Shown piece after piece: positions 15,542 through 23,886 of a DNA stretch of 64,000 bases. The notes beneath the pieces were generated by a model. It made no database searches. It was given only the letters and a program-made list of their open reading frames with translations, and had not been told where the DNA came from. Location of the stretch: the NCBI GenBank assembly GCA_016223145.1, contig JACRPN010000021.1, forward strand, positions 1 through 64,000. Reading direction: 5' to 3'. Position 1 is the first letter of the stretch. Each line of letters begins with the position of its first letter. The DNA comes from Armatimonadota bacterium. Lineage in GTDB: Bacteria; Armatimonadota; Fimbriimonadia; Fimbriimonadales; Fimbriimonadaceae. A program made the translations under genes and the position numbers.

Positions 15542-16291
15542 CTATTTCTCCACGAAACTCTTGAGTACGAGAACCTGCAGGAGCCGAATCTGGCCGGCGA
15601 TGATCTCTTGTCGGAACCGGGCAATCCCCACCTTCGGAACCCAGTAGGTCGTCGAAACGGTGCGGCCCTCTAAGGGTTTGCCGCTATCATCCGAGGTCTT
15701 GAACTTGCCTCCCGACTCGACCGGTATGGCTGAAAACGGCCCCATATCGGTGTCGATCTCCTGGGCCTCGGTGACGGTGTTCTGGAACTCCTGTGCGCCG
15801 CCCCGTCCCACCGGGCTAACGCCCGTACCCTTCCAGGAAAACGTCCTGTTGGAGTCTATGGGGAAGAGTATCGCCGGCTGAGGAGGCGAAAACGGAACCG
15901 AATTCTGGCCGGCAGTGATCTGGTAGATGCCCTTGGCCGTAACCTGCCACTCCTGGGACTGGGCAACCTTGCCTTCGCGATCGATCGTGTCGAGCGTGGC
16001 CTTCACACCGCCTGGAATCGGCGTGGCCGATGCCACGCGCAGCGTCACCTCGCCGGAGCCGGTTGTTTCGCGCCCGTCGGCCACACGCCTTGTCTCAACC
16101 TTGTAGGTCCATTGGGTACCCACCTTCAGCGGGAAGAGCGTGGCTTCTTCCCCGGGCTTGACGCTGGCGGGAGTCACCGGCTTGGGCGGCGCTGAAGCTT
16201 GGCTCGAAGATCCAGTCCCCTCTTTGGGACGGCATCCGGCCGCTGCAAGCGCCAATACAGCCACCGTTCCAATCACGACAACCTTGTTCAT
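15542..16291 (-). CDS. Lipoprotein of unknown function (FPLKVGTQWTY type)
   Basis: A 249-aa protein with signal peptide MNKVVVIGTVAVLALAAAGC (lipobox Cys20), a Ser/Pro-rich linker, then ATLFPLKVGTQWTYKVET and a beta-rich domain ending STTYWVPKVGIARFRQEI. The FPLxxGTxWxY opening and the VPKVG(I/V) closing are recurring motifs of uncharacterised secreted proteins and occur in three genes of this operon. Its ATG overlaps the upstream gene by 4 bp. Function not recognised. Confidence 0.65.
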   Translation of the reverse strand: MNKVVVIGTVAVLALAAAGCRPKEGTGSSSQASAPPKPVTPASVKPGEEATLFPLKVGTQWTYKVETRRVADGRETTGSGEVTLRVASATPIPGGVKATLDTIDREGKVAQSQEWQVTAKGIYQITAGQNSVPFSPPQPAILFPIDSNRTFSWKGTGVSPVGRGGAQEFQNTVTEAQEIDTDMGPFSAIPVESGGKFKTSDDSGKPLEGRTVSTTYWVPKVGIARFRQEIIAGQIRLLQVLVLKSFVEK

Positions 16292-17418
16292 CGGTTTCCT
16301 TCTCCGTTCGACGAAGACTTGATCGCCTTGGCGACCTGGTTTACGATCTCTTCGTCCTCCATTTGCGTTATTGTAACCTGACCTCCAGAAAGCTCATGCT
16401 CGATGGCGGGCGCGGCGACGGCGACGCCGTTCCAAACCAGCAGCAGCTGCGTGCCAACCTTGCCCCGGCTGTACTTCCAGAGCCTGTTCCTTCCGTCGCC
16501 CTTCAGGTCGATATTGAGGTTGAAGAGCGGCTTTCCGGAGTCGTTCACCGCCTTGGTGACCTGCGACTCGCCCATCAAGCTGTCATTCACGATCACTTCG
16601 ACGCTGTTCAATATCCGCTCGGGAGCCTCGGCGTACCCCGAGCGCCTGCCGGCCGCGTATCGCCCCTTAAGCGACGACGCGATGTCCTCGGGCCTCTCCT
16701 CGCCGTTCAGAATTCTCTGGGCCTCCTCACGGTAGTAGCCCAGGACCATCTCGCGGGTCTGGGTTTTCTCCTCGTAGTGCTTGTGCACCAACTGGGTGAA
16801 CCTCGGCTGATAGGGCTCGCGAAGCCGGGCGACAAGCTTCTTTCCGGCGGCCTTGCCCTTCTCGTTCAGGGCGATTTCGACGGGCATGTCGATAAGGATC
16901 CCGGCTTCGAGCGCATTCGGGTTGACCACGCTGAGAGGGGTGCCATCGAGCTTCACGTTCAAATCCGTTTCCAGCTTGGTCTGCAGGGCCTTGTCGCCCG
17001 CCATCGCCCTTTCGAGGTCCTCCATTGTCCAGACCACAGCCACGGGGGAGAAGTCCTCCTCCTTGATGTCGTTGAGTTTCATCACGAACGCGGAAAGCGC
17101 CTTCAGGTCACCTGAAAGCGAGCCCAGCAGTTCCCGGATCGGCACGCGCTTCTTTGTCCCGTCCTCAGAGTTCTCCTCGCGTTGCTCTGGAGCCGCAAAT
17201 TGGCCGGAGGAGCCCATGACCAGTTGCGCCACTCGGTTGGCGACCACGATGTGATAGCCGGCGCGCGTGTCCACGCCAAGCAGGTTCACGGTGCCGGGAG
17301 CGATCGGCGGGTATTCCTTCCTCAGGGAGATGTTCGCGTAGAGGTCCTTTCCGTAGTAGACGGCCCCGACCACGATGAGGAACCCAACGAGAATCTTGAC
17401 GGGTGCGCGGACTTTCAT
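16288..17418 (-). CDS. Membrane-anchored protein with C-terminal SecD-head-like domain
   Basis: A 376-aa protein with one N-terminal transmembrane helix (about residues 8-25) and a large periplasmic part. It begins PPIAPGTVNLLGVDTR. The last ~55 residues, with LLVWNGVAVAAPAIEHELSGG...ITQMEDEEIVNQVAKAI, resemble the SecD/SecDF P1-head pattern (I-x-LDGxVxSAPxI...I.GG...ITG.F..EEA..LA). It lacks the six SecD transmembrane helices, so it is not a SecD itself. It is the first gene of the operon leading to rodA and may be an accessory envelope protein. The similarity is from pattern recognition; structure prediction would settle it. Confidence 0.55.
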   Translation of the reverse strand: MKVRAPVKILVGFLIVVGAVYYGKDLYANISLRKEYPPIAPGTVNLLGVDTRAGYHIVVANRVAQLVMGSSGQFAAPEQREENSEDGTKKRVPIRELLGSLSGDLKALSAFVMKLNDIKEEDFSPVAVVWTMEDLERAMAGDKALQTKLETDLNVKLDGTPLSVVNPNALEAGILIDMPVEIALNEKGKAAGKKLVARLREPYQPRFTQLVHKHYEEKTQTREMVLGYYREEAQRILNGEERPEDIASSLKGRYAAGRRSGYAEAPERILNSVEVIVNDSLMGESQVTKAVNDSGKPLFNLNIDLKGDGRNRLWKYSRGKVGTQLLLVWNGVAVAAPAIEHELSGGQVTITQMEDEEIVNQVAKAIKSSSNGEGNR

Positions 17419-17505
17419 GGGAATTGGCTCCGCCCAATCCTAACAACCATCGGGCGGCGAAAGTTCGGAAGACGGCGACGTTTGGGAATTGTACCGGCGA
17501 AGCGC

Positions 17506-19200
17506 TCATTCGCTGGGGTTGAAGTTGGCGTATTGCCTTCCGGCGAGCATCACCACCACCCATCCGATGCCGGAGGCGATGGCGGCCGCCACGAGAGCGC
17601 CAACGTAAGGCGGTACGCGCAGCACCAACAAGCCCATGAAGGTGAGGACCGGCGGAAACGCCAGCACCGCCAGCGCCAACATCTGCATGAGGCCGCGGAA
17701 CTGCCGCTGGGTCTGGTCATCCATGTCGGGAAACAGGATGATCACAAAAAACACGATGGCGCTCATCAAAATGGCCATGGGCGGCACCAAGATGACGGCG
17801 GCCAGCGCTTCGGGCCACATGCCGGGACGCAGCGCTACGGTCAGCGCCGAGGCCACAAGGCACACAGCGATGCCAAGGGAGGACTTGGAGGCGACTTCAA
17901 ACAGAACCGTGACGGTGGGCCGGAATGGCAAGGGCTTTTGCAGGTCCACTCGGCGCAGCAGTTCCAGGTAGCCGGCGTTGGCAAGAGACATCGTCGCCAT
18001 CAAGAGCGCGAAGCCCTGCATGACGAGGAACATCGCGCCGGGAGAGAGCGATTCGTCCTTGTCGGGGAAGAGCAGCGGGCCCAGGGTCATGAACAGGCCC
18101 ACGCCAAAGAGCAGAGCAAGCATGCTCATCATCCCGCGAAACTGGAGCAGGAGGTCCTTCCACAGCAGCGCCCAGGGGCCGCGGGTCTGCCAATCGGCGA
18201 GCCAGCGGAACCGCCGCGTTTTGCGCTTGCCCTGCTTGGCCATCTCGGCCGAAGCGCCCATGATGTCGCCTTCGCGCTGGGCTTTCTTCAGCCCAATGCC
18301 GCTCGTCGCTTTGAGGGCCGATTCCTCATAGAGCCAGGGCGCTTGTCGAAACGCCAGGAAAAGCGCGCCTCCGAGCAGCCCGAGCAAGCCGGCGACCCCG
18401 ATGAGGCCCTCGGCAAGACTCCCTTCGAGCGGCGCCATCGCCATGCGCGACGCCAGCGTGGCGGGCAGGAACACCACTCGCAGCAGAGGCTCCGACGCGA
18501 TGGCGAGCACGCCGCGCGCATTGTGTGCCTGGGAGAGCCGCCACGCGATGTAGGCCGCTGTACCGACCACGATAGCCCCCACTGCCCAAGACACGAGCCG
18601 TTTGAGCCGATCGCCGGCTTCCGTCCCTTTGTTCAGCGTCAGGCTCACCGCGTAGTTGATCGCGACCCAGCTCATCGCCATCAGGATCCAACCGCCAAAC
18701 GAGGTCCGGAGCACCAGCGGGGCGTACTCCTTGTTGGGCACGTTGCGGAAGAACGCCTCCCAACCGGCCTTGGCAGGCACAAAACCGAACAGCAGAAAAA
18801 AGAAGGGCACGATCAGGGTGAGCAGATAGTCCCGAATCATGCGAAAGGCCAGCACGACTCTTGGTGAAAGCGGCGTGGGGAACAGAACGTCGACGTCCGC
18901 GGGCTTGAAGCCGCCCTGCTGCGAGAAAACACCCATCGTCATGAAGAGCGAGAGGCCTGCAAACACCGTGAAGGCGAGCGCATCCAGAACCTGGAGGGGT
19001 GGGAATTCGAGCGGCCCGGCCGCCATCGGATACCGCATCGCCCGCTCCAGCTTGCCCGAGCCGGTCAGCGCCGGGCGCATGAACATCATGAAGTAGTAGC
19101 CGATGAAGAACAGCAGCCCGATGAGGCGCGTCGGCGACCCGAGCGCGCGCTTGATCCCGTTAAGGAACGACCTATAGGTCAAAAACAGGAGCGGTTTCAT
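17506..19200 (-). CDS. ABC exporter membrane subunit
   Basis: A 564-aa polytopic protein with many hydrophobic segments, beginning MKPLLFLTYRSFLNGIKRAL and carrying the cytoplasmic stretch FKPADVDVLFPTPLSPRVVL. That stretch is typical of the 'putative ABC exporter' permeases (ABC-2-like, Bacillus YthQ/EcsB-like). It pairs with the ATPase gene upstream, with which it overlaps by 29 bp. Substrate unknown; such pairs export peptides, lipids or drugs. A small gap of 87 bp separates it from the next operon. Confidence 0.8.
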   Translation of the reverse strand: MKPLLFLTYRSFLNGIKRALGSPTRLIGLLFFIGYYFMMFMRPALTGSGKLERAMRYPMAAGPLEFPPLQVLDALAFTVFAGLSLFMTMGVFSQQGGFKPADVDVLFPTPLSPRVVLAFRMIRDYLLTLIVPFFFLLFGFVPAKAGWEAFFRNVPNKEYAPLVLRTSFGGWILMAMSWVAINYAVSLTLNKGTEAGDRLKRLVSWAVGAIVVGTAAYIAWRLSQAHNARGVLAIASEPLLRVVFLPATLASRMAMAPLEGSLAEGLIGVAGLLGLLGGALFLAFRQAPWLYEESALKATSGIGLKKAQREGDIMGASAEMAKQGKRKTRRFRWLADWQTRGPWALLWKDLLLQFRGMMSMLALLFGVGLFMTLGPLLFPDKDESLSPGAMFLVMQGFALLMATMSLANAGYLELLRRVDLQKPLPFRPTVTVLFEVASKSSLGIAVCLVASALTVALRPGMWPEALAAVILVPPMAILMSAIVFFVIILFPDMDDQTQRQFRGLMQMLALAVLAFPPVLTFMGLLVLRVPPYVGALVAAAIASGIGWVVVMLAGRQYANFNPSE

Positions 19201-19921
19201 CGCGTTCTTCGGTCAATCGCAGGAACACCTCTTCGAGGGTCGCGCCAGCGTCTGTACCCGTGGCGCGGAGCTCCTGGAGGGTGCCCTGCGCCAGCATGCG
19301 GCCGCGCGCGACAATCATCACGCGGTCGCACAGCCGCTCGGCGGTATCCAGCAGGTGTGTGGAAACCAGAATGCAGCATCCCGCGGCCTTGGCGCGCTGG
19401 ATCTCCAGCTTGAATTCAGCCACTCCCGCCGGATCGATGCCGATCACGGGCTCATCGAACAGGAGCACGTTGGCGTCCCGGATGAACGCGCATGCGATTG
19501 CAAGCTTCTGCCGCATGCCCTTCGAGAGGGTCGCGACCAGTTCGTTCTTCTTTTCTGAGAGGTCATAGCGCTCCAGCAGCCGGTCGGCGCGGTCGCGGTA
19601 GTGGTCCATCTGGTTGAAGCACATGGCGATGAAGCGCAGGTGCTCGTCCACGGTGAGCAGGTCGTAGAGCGAGGGCATCTCGGGAACGAAAGCGAGCCCC
19701 TGTTTGGCCCTTGCCTGGTCCATTTCAAGGTCGAATCCGTTGATCCGAATCGCGCCGGCCGTGGGCCTGAGGATGCCGGCAACGCACCGTAGGGCCGTGG
19801 TCTTGCCCGCTCCATTCGGCCCGAGCAGGCCCACGATCTCGCCCGGGCGGATTTCAAAAGAGAGCCCATCCACCGCGCGCGTCCTGCGGTACTGCTTGAC
19901 AAGGTCGAACACTTCGAGCAT
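19172..19921 (-). CDS. ABC transporter ATP-binding protein
   Basis: A 249-aa nucleotide-binding subunit. Walker A is GPNGAGKTT (about 36-44), the signature region LSKGMRQKLAIACAF, Walker B NVLLFDEPVIGIDPAG, then the switch His in STHLLDTAE. The closest types are ABC-2/EcsA-like exporters. The LSKGM variant of LSGGQ is common in this group. The gene overlaps the membrane subunit downstream. The divergent 162-bp gap to moxR contains no further gene. Confidence 0.88.
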   Translation of the reverse strand: MLEVFDLVKQYRRTRAVDGLSFEIRPGEIVGLLGPNGAGKTTALRCVAGILRPTAGAIRINGFDLEMDQARAKQGLAFVPEMPSLYDLLTVDEHLRFIAMCFNQMDHYRDRADRLLERYDLSEKKNELVATLSKGMRQKLAIACAFIRDANVLLFDEPVIGIDPAGVAEFKLEIQRAKAAGCCILVSTHLLDTAERLCDRVMIVARGRMLAQGTLQELRATGTDAGATLEEVFLRLTEERDETAPVFDL

Positions 19922-20083
19922 GGGCCGGATCAGGTTGTACCCGGAAGGCCGGCCGGGTCCCAGGGCCGGTTGGGGGGATGAACGAGGATGAAGGAGGATG
20001 CGGCAGGTTGAGGAAGGGGAGTCCGCTCATTCCTTGCGGCCCGAGCCCCATCTGGTAACCTGCCTTAGCCCGGTGGGGACACC

Positions 20084-21031
20084 ATGACCGTAGCTTCCGT
20101 TACTGCAACCCTCAAGTCTGAAATCGCCAAGGCCATCGTGGGGCAAGATGCCGCCGTCGACCGCGCCATCGTCGCCCTGCTAGCCGGTGGACACGTACTC
20201 CTGGAAGGCGTGCCAGGCATCGCAAAAACCCTGCTCGTCCGCACCCTGGCTCGGGCCGTGGACCTGCCCTACGGCCGCATCCAGTTCACGCCCGACCTCA
20301 TGCCCAGCGACCTCATCGGCACCAACGTCTTTGACCCCAAAGCCGGGGAGTTCCGCCTTCGCAAGGGACCCATCTTTGCTGCGGTCCTCCTGGCCGACGA
20401 GATCAACCGTACGCCTCCCAAAACCCAGGCGGCGCTCCTGGAAGCGATGGAGGAGCGGCGCGTTACCATCGACGGCGAAGCGTTCCCGCTCCCGCAGCCT
20501 TTCGTCGTCTTCGCAACCCAAAACCCCATCGAATTCGAGGGAACCTACCCCCTCCCCGAAGCCCAGCAAGACCGGTTTCTGCTCAAGATCGTGCTTTCCT
20601 ATCCGGAAGCTGAGACAGAAGTGGGCGTTCTTCGCCGGCACCACGCCGGCTTCCAGCCTCAGCACCTGGAGCAAGCCGGCGTCCAGCCCGTGCTGAACCT
20701 CGAGCAGCTCTCGGCTCTACAGGAACAAGTCCGAAAAGTCGCCGTCGAGGACAAGGTGTTCGACTACATCTATCAGATCGTGAGTGCGACCCGGAACTCC
20801 GCCAACATCCTCTATGGCGCCTCGCCGCGGGCCGGCATCGCCTTGCTCAACACCTCGAAGGCCCTGGCCGCCATGCGCGACCGAGAGTTCGTCATCCCGG
20901 ACGACGTCAAGGAGCTCGCGCTCGCCGTCTTGAGGCACCGCGTGCTCTTGCGGCCCGAAGCGGAAATTGAGGGCTTGACCGTGGACAGCGTGCTTCAGAG
21001 CCTGATCGGAGCACAAATCGTTCCAAGATGA
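20084..21031 (+). CDS. moxR: MoxR family AAA+ ATPase
   Basis: A 315-aa protein with the MoxR Walker A variant GVPGIAKT (about 44-51), Walker B LLADEINRTPPKTQAALLEAM, sensor 1 FATQNPIEFEGTYPLPEAQQDRF, and the C-terminal lid domain with ASPRAGIALL. MoxR ATPases act as chaperone-like activators, often with a DUF58/VWA partner. No such partner is adjacent here. The next gene, a glycosyltransferase, overlaps by 4 bp, so the three plus-strand genes 20084-22907 form one operon. Confidence 0.92.
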   Translation: MTVASVTATLKSEIAKAIVGQDAAVDRAIVALLAGGHVLLEGVPGIAKTLLVRTLARAVDLPYGRIQFTPDLMPSDLIGTNVFDPKAGEFRLRKGPIFAAVLLADEINRTPPKTQAALLEAMEERRVTIDGEAFPLPQPFVVFATQNPIEFEGTYPLPEAQQDRFLLKIVLSYPEAETEVGVLRRHHAGFQPQHLEQAGVQPVLNLEQLSALQEQVRKVAVEDKVFDYIYQIVSATRNSANILYGASPRAGIALLNTSKALAAMRDREFVIPDDVKELALAVLRHRVLLRPEAEIEGLTVDSVLQSLIGAQIVPR

Positions 21032-22050
21032 AGGTCGCACTGCTTCACCGACAGCCGTTCGGAGGCATCGCCACCTACGTCTCGCTCCTCGCGGCCGAAC
21101 TCGCCAAGCACGACATTCAGGCCACGATTATCGAGGCGAGCATCCGCATTCCGGCCGAGACGGGCCTCCGAGTGGACAAAGGCGTCAGCGCCTGGCTGAA
21201 AGAGGCCGTGGGCGAGGCCGACCTGGTTCACGCATTTGGCTATCGCCCCGCTTGGGCATGCGGCGAGGCGTTCGGCTTCGACGAGGCCTGGGTCTACACC
21301 GCCTTCGACATCCCGAAAACCACCCACCCCCAACTGATCGACCGGCTCAACAGGTCGCAGTGCGGGACCTGCGCTTCCAACGCCATCTGGCGCTCCCTGG
21401 ACAACTCCTTTGCGATGGACCTTTCGATCGTGTATCCAGGCGTCGTCACAGACCGCGAGACCGCGCTCACCAAGCAAGAGGCGCGGGCGCAGCTCGGCAT
21501 CCCCGAATCGGCCCTTCTGGTTGGGGGAATGGGCCGTTGGGAGGTGGGCTGCGGCCTCCGCGAGCTGATCGATTCGATGGTGCATGTTCAAGCGGCCCAT
21601 CCGGAGGCAAGGCTGGCGATCGCCGGGCAGGGCCCCGAGGAAGGGGAGCTCAGGCACCGCATCGAGGGCCTTGCCGACCCCGAACGGGTGCATCTACTGG
21701 GCCACGTGCCGGACGCAACGACCTTTCTTTCCGCCCTCGACCTCTTCGTCGCGCCGAAAGCCCGCGCGGGCACGAGCATGGGCGTTCTGGAGGCGATGGC
21801 GGAGGGCGTGCCCGTGCTCGTTCGCGGGGTCGATGGGCTACCGGAGCTCATCATCGAGGATGTCTCGGGGTTCGTCTTCGATAGCGACGAGGCCTTGGGA
21901 GCACGTATCACCGAGCTGCTGTCGATGGAAATGACACTTGAGACCGTCGGCAGAGCGGGCAGACTCAGGGCCCTCGAGCGATTCACGATCGAACAGAGCG
22001 CGCAGAGCATCGTCGAAATGTATCGAACGGTGACACAGGACCTTCTCTGA
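21028..22050 (+). CDS. Glycosyltransferase family 4 protein
   Basis: A 340-aa GT-B fold protein. The N-terminal domain starts MKVALLHRQPFGGIATYV, with the Gly-rich GGIA loop of GT4 enzymes. The C-terminal domain has the ER/E-type region GTSMGVLEAMAEGVPVLVRG, matching the ExxxxxxxE nucleotide-sugar-binding motif in degenerate form, and IAGQGPEEGELRHRI. It transfers a sugar from an activated donor, probably to a cell-envelope glycan. Substrates unknown. ATGA overlap with moxR and a 1-bp TGATG overlap with the next gene point to coupled translation. Confidence 0.85.
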   Translation: MKVALLHRQPFGGIATYVSLLAAELAKHDIQATIIEASIRIPAETGLRVDKGVSAWLKEAVGEADLVHAFGYRPAWACGEAFGFDEAWVYTAFDIPKTTHPQLIDRLNRSQCGTCASNAIWRSLDNSFAMDLSIVYPGVVTDRETALTKQEARAQLGIPESALLVGGMGRWEVGCGLRELIDSMVHVQAAHPEARLAIAGQGPEEGELRHRIEGLADPERVHLLGHVPDATTFLSALDLFVAPKARAGTSMGVLEAMAEGVPVLVRGVDGLPELIIEDVSGFVFDSDEALGARITELLSMEMTLETVGRAGRLRALERFTIEQSAQSIVEMYRTVTQDLL

Positions 22051-22907
22051 TGGCGAACTTCCTTTTTGCCCTTGTCGCGGCCACCTGCCTTCAGGGCGCG
22101 GCCCAAGACGTCCCCAAGAGCTATCTGCCCGCAAAGCCCGCCCCGAACAAGGTGCTGGCCAAGGTGAACGGCGCGCCCATCACCTTTGCGGAGGCTGAGC
22201 GGCTCGCCGGCGACTGGAGGGCTTGGGAGGTTGTGCAGGACCTAATCGCCTACAAGATGCTTAATGGCGAGGCCAAGAAGCTGGGGGTTTCGGCAACGGC
22301 CGCCGAGGTCGAGGCGGAGCTCCAGAAACAGCTCGCCAACTACAGCAAGAACCTTCGCCAGGGCCAGACTTTGAACCAGGTACTGCGTGAATCGGGGTTT
22401 CCCCGTTCCCGATTGTGGCTGCGGGTGAAGAGCCAGATCCTGCTCGACAAGATCGTGCTGCGCGAGTTCAACGCGGCCGAGTTTGTGGACGTCTCGACGA
22501 TCATGATCCCCGCCAAAAGCGAGCAGCTTTCTGACCTTCAAGAGGCGATCGAGGGGGCGAAGAAAGCCAGCCAGGACCTGGCGGCCGGAGTGAGCTGGGA
22601 TACGGTGCTCAAGCGGTTCCAGACCGACCCTGAGGTATTGAAGACGCATGGGCACCTGGGTTGGCGCAGGCTCGCCGTCTTCCCCGAATCCATCCGAAAG
22701 GACCTTATGTCGCTTAAGGAAGGTGGAGCCACTAAGCCCGCCCAGACTAGCAACGGCATCCAGATCTTTCGCGTGGACCGGTGGGGGAAGGACGCCAAGG
22801 GCGAGGTCCTGAAGCAGCTTAGGGAAGAGCACGTGAACGCCTCGAGGCAGCCCGCGCTGGAGCGCATCCGCAAATCCGCCAAGATCGAGGAGTTTTGGGG
22901 GAAGTAG
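22050..22907 (+). CDS. SurA/PpiC-like peptidyl-prolyl isomerase family protein
   Basis: A 285-aa exported protein with a short hydrophobic N-terminus. LAKVNGAPITFAEAERLAGDW is the SurA_N pattern. A helical chaperone segment and a parvulin-like domain (about 150-240, TIMIPAKSEQ...GHLGWRRLAVFPESI...TSNGIQIFRVDRW) follow. The GxLG and IF.V motifs of PpiC are present in weakened form, so it may act mainly as a periplasmic folding chaperone. Last gene of the moxR operon; a repeat tract begins 4 bp after the stop. Confidence 0.82.
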   Translation: MANFLFALVAATCLQGAAQDVPKSYLPAKPAPNKVLAKVNGAPITFAEAERLAGDWRAWEVVQDLIAYKMLNGEAKKLGVSATAAEVEAELQKQLANYSKNLRQGQTLNQVLRESGFPRSRLWLRVKSQILLDKIVLREFNAAEFVDVSTIMIPAKSEQLSDLQEAIEGAKKASQDLAAGVSWDTVLKRFQTDPEVLKTHGHLGWRRLAVFPESIRKDLMSLKEGGATKPAQTSNGIQIFRVDRWGKDAKGEVLKQLREEHVNASRQPALERIRKSAKIEEFWGK

Positions 22908-22910
22908 GAG

Positions 22911-22960
22911 GGCGCGGGGTTTAGGGTTCAGGGCGCGGGGTGCAGGGTTCAGGGTGTGAG
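22911..22960. repeat. Degenerate telomere-like repeat (GGGTTYAGG-type)
   Basis: Units such as GGGTTTAGGGTTCAGGG recur for about 50 bp directly after the PpiC-like gene. The style matches the tract at 9221-9264. Long G runs give G-quadruplex potential. Confidence 0.55.
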
Positions 22961-22965
22961 GCGAC

Positions 22966-23111
22966 GGTCTGGAACCACCTCGCCCCACAGGGGAGAGGTC
23001 AGTGAGCAACGCGAACTGGGTGAGGGGGCCGGAGAACTGAAGTCCGGGGTCTGGAACCACCTCGCCCCACAGGGGAGAGGTCAGTGAGCAACGCGAACTG
23101 GGTGAGGGGGC
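22966..23111. repeat. Two direct copies of a 64-bp repeat
   Basis: Positions 22966-23029 and 23048-23111 carry the same 64-bp unit (82-bp period). The unit begins GGTCTGGAACCACC and ends GGGTGAGGGGGC, and includes the internal palindrome CCCCACAGGGG. Repeats of the type 'GGGGAGAGGTCxGTGAGC...CGAACTGGGTGAGGGGG' are dispersed in several bacterial phyla. They are non-coding here. Together with the flanking tracts they fill the 472-bp gap before rpsR. Confidence 0.8.
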
Positions 23112-23153
23112 ACTCCTCGTGCCTCCGCAGCTCTTTGCCTAAGGTCACTCCTA

Positions 23154-23288
23154 CGCCGGCACGGAACCGGCGACTACGGCCTTACCTCGCATCTTGGCGA
23201 GAAAGCCCCAGGGGAGACGGCGGCCGTGAATATGCCATGGAGCGTCACGCATAGAGCGCGCCGGCACGGAACCGGCGACTACGGCCTT
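23154..23288. repeat. Two direct copies of a 30-bp repeat
   Basis: The unit CGCCGGCACGGAACCGGCGA plus the following ten bases (ending GCCTT) occurs at 23154-23183 and 23259-23288. Each copy contains the near-palindrome GCCGGCACGGAACCGGC. The second copy ends about 90 bp before the rpsR start. A possible -10-like CATAAT lies at about 23339-23344. Confidence 0.7.
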
Positions 23289-23379
23289 TCGCCAGAAAGT
23301 CCCTTTGTCCCTGCGCCCCTTTGTCCAGCGCATTCGTGTCATAATAGCGTTCCGTCCGAAATTCGGACTCCCCGGAACC

Positions 23380-23814
23380 ATGAGCGACGAACTGAATCCC
23401 ATCAATGCAGCGCGCGACAAGGAGCTTGGCCTCGGAGAGGGCAAGCAGCGCGGCCGCAAGCGCCGAAAGGTCAGCTATCTGACCCTGAACAAGATCGAAT
23501 ACGTCGATTACAAGGATTTTTCGGTCCTTCGCCGGTTCATCAACGATCGTGGCAAGATCCTTTCGTCGCGACAGACCGGCAACAACGCCAACCAGCAGCG
23601 CATGATCGCCCGCGCGATCCGCCGCGCGCGAGAATTGGCGCTCCTGCCGTTCGTGGTTACCGAGATGTCGGCCGACCGCCGGGAATACACGCCGCGCGGC
23701 CCGCGAAGGGATCGCAACTATGGCGCCCCGCGCGAGGAAGCCCAGGCCGAGGTGGCGACTGCACAAGCCGCTGCGCCCGCCCCCGAAGCTGCAGAAACCC
23801 CTGCGTCGGAGTAA
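23380..23814 (+). CDS. rpsR: Small ribosomal subunit protein bS18, with long C-terminal tail
   Basis: A 144-aa protein whose central part, with [35 protein letters not shown] and [18 protein letters not shown], is bS18. bS18 binds 16S rRNA with bS6 on the platform of the 30S subunit. Typical bS18 is 70-90 aa. Here about 35 residues precede the core and about 40 Arg- then Ala/Pro/Glu-rich residues follow it. The start ATG 23380 is chosen by context; upstream in-frame codons lie in repeat sequence. It stands alone, without rpsF, ssb or rplI, and is followed by a strong terminator. A 15-bp palindrome (GTCCGAA-A-TTCGGAC) sits about 10 nt before the start. Confidence 0.92.
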   Translation: MSDELNPINAARDKELGLGEGKQRGRKRRKVSYLTLNKIEYVDYKDFSVLRRFINDRGKILSSRQTGNNANQQRMIARAIRRARELALLPFVVTEMSADRREYTPRGPRRDRNYGAPREEAQAEVATAQAAAPAPEAAETPASE

Positions 23815-23829
23815 CGAACCTCTTCACCC

Positions 23830-23870
23830 AACACAAACGCCTCGATCCATGCGATCGAGGCGTTTGTGTT
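23830..23870 (+). terminator. Strong hairpin terminator after rpsR
   Basis: A perfect 18-bp stem, 23830-23847 with 23853-23870, and a 5-nt loop CATGC. It starts 16 bp after the rpsR stop and lies 17 bp from the end of the convergent kdsD-like gene, so it may serve both directions (AACACAAA and TTTGTGTT outer arms). Confidence 0.85.
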
Positions 23871-23886
23871 TCGTCCCTCAGGCACT

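Noticed and set aside
16288-17418. SecD or SecDF
   Set aside because: Only one transmembrane helix and a head-like C-terminus; the six-helix RND part is missing.
22966-23288. CRISPR array
   Set aside because: Only two copies of each repeat, unequal unit lengths and no spacer-like regular spacing or cas genes.
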